Source of the DNA: Shimia sediminis
Lineage (GTDB): Bacteria > Pseudomonadota > Alphaproteobacteria > Rhodobacterales > Rhodobacteraceae
Direction of reading: 5' to 3'
DNA length: 64,000 nucleotides
Assembly: GCF_003990645.1 (NCBI RefSeq)
Contig: NZ_RYZK01000005.1
Span: 62,001-126,000, forward strand
The notes beneath the pieces are model-generated. The model ran no database searches. It was not told the origin of the DNA and saw nothing but the letters and a program-made list of their open reading frames with translations. This document shows positions 63,574 through 64,000 of this stretch, piece by piece (within the stretch, counting starts at the first letter, position 1; every line of letters starts with the position of its first letter). The translations under genes were made by a program, and so were the position numbers.

Positions 63574-64000
63574 TTAGTGCGACGGATGCAGTGCATCTTT
63601 CAGGTACACACAGGTCAGAATGGTAAAGACGTAGGCCTGGATGAAGGACACGAGGACCTCAAGGCCGTACATGGCGGTGATGGCAACCACCGAAACGGGG
63701 CTGACGACAGCGATCGCGGCGAAGCCTGCGAACACCTTGATCACCGCGTGGCCTGCCATGACGTTACCAGCCAGACGAATGCTGTGGCTGACAGGGCGCA
63801 CGAAGTAGGAAATCAGTTCGATGATGGCCAGGATCGGGCGCAGCGCCAGCGGCGCCGAGGACACCCAGAACAGGCCAAGGAAGCCCATGCCGTTCTTGAC
63901 AAACCCGACGATGGTCACGGTGACAAACACCAGCATGGCCAGCACCACGGTCACGGCAAAGTGCGACGTCGGGGTAAAGGATGTCGGGATCAGGCCAAGG
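63574..64000 (-). CDS. atpB: ATP synthase F0 subunit a, 5' end beyond window
   Basis: About 142 C-terminal residues are present. The essential Arg is in [12 protein letters not shown], followed by the conserved [15 protein letters not shown]. The start lies beyond the right edge, so the frame is partial. Confidence 0.96.
   Translation of the reverse strand, partial: LGLIPTSFTPTSHFAVTVVLAMLVFVTVTIVGFVKNGMGFLGLFWVSSAPLALRPILAIIELISYFVRPVSHSIRLAGNVMAGHAVIKVFAGFAAIAVVSPVSVVAITAMYGLEVLVSFIQAYVFTILTCVYLKDALHPSH

Overview
The window looks like chromosomal DNA of a marine alphaproteobacterium of the Rhodobacteraceae (Roseobacter group). This rests on high GC, the cbb3 oxidase cluster next to an FnrL-type regulator and hemN, the split b/b' ATP synthase operon, a TrcR/DUF1013 gene, a Hint-domain secreted protein and an SCP-x-type beta-oxidation operon. 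I see no prophage, transposase or CRISPR array. The assignment is inference from gene content.

Layout. 1-7.1 kb: 3' part of ilvD, a glycosyltransferase whose best start is ATA, a Na/phosphate symporter with a coupled small protein, then a decayed phosphonate locus (phnM fragment, intact DUF1045 gene, truncated phnF) abutting a PHP-domain gene and tRNA-Met. 7.2-14.6 kb: a LysR gene divergent from a six-gene acyl-CoA degradation operon, met by a convergent hydrolase-OsmC fusion. 14.8-22 kb: hemE and hemC (divergent, with an FNR box between them), a Hint protein, hemF, an SDR lacking its catalytic Tyr and Lys, an RsmC-like methyltransferase and clpS. 22-25.3 kb: HAD hydrolase, D-Ala-D-Ala carboxypeptidase, FAH-family enzyme. 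25.3-36.9 kb: a microaerobic respiration block on the minus strand (ccoNOQP then ccoGHIS) with a universal stress protein, fnrL and hemN. Five 14-bp FNR-type palindromes tie this block and hemE/hemC into one probable oxygen-responsive regulon.

36.9-43.6 kb: nuclease-like protein and a yejABEF peptide/microcin-type ABC importer. 43.9-49.4 kb: membrane cytochrome c, pheA, a LysR gene divergent from an Fe(II)/2OG oxygenase plus cysteine hydrolase pair, an SRPBCC protein and nudC. 49.5-57.3 kb: nucleotidase, SRP RNA, rsgA, phosphatase and Zn-peptidase pair, dnaX, aminotransferase. 57.4-62 kb: ybaB, recR, DMT transporter, trcR, RNase T2. 62-64 kb: the F0 part of ATP synthase (b, b', c, and a running off the right edge).

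The most unusual non-coding signal is a 32-bp-phased array of TTGTACAA palindromes at 43.7 kb. A homologous two-unit copy lies at 61.36 kb. Both carry the same flanking words (TGACCA, GACTCTCCA) at the same offsets, and no known element was recognised. Other points of interest are an orphan FNR box with a nearby 14-bp-arm hairpin, the phosphonate relic, the active-site-less SDR, and the HxD member of a halogenase-like oxygenase family.
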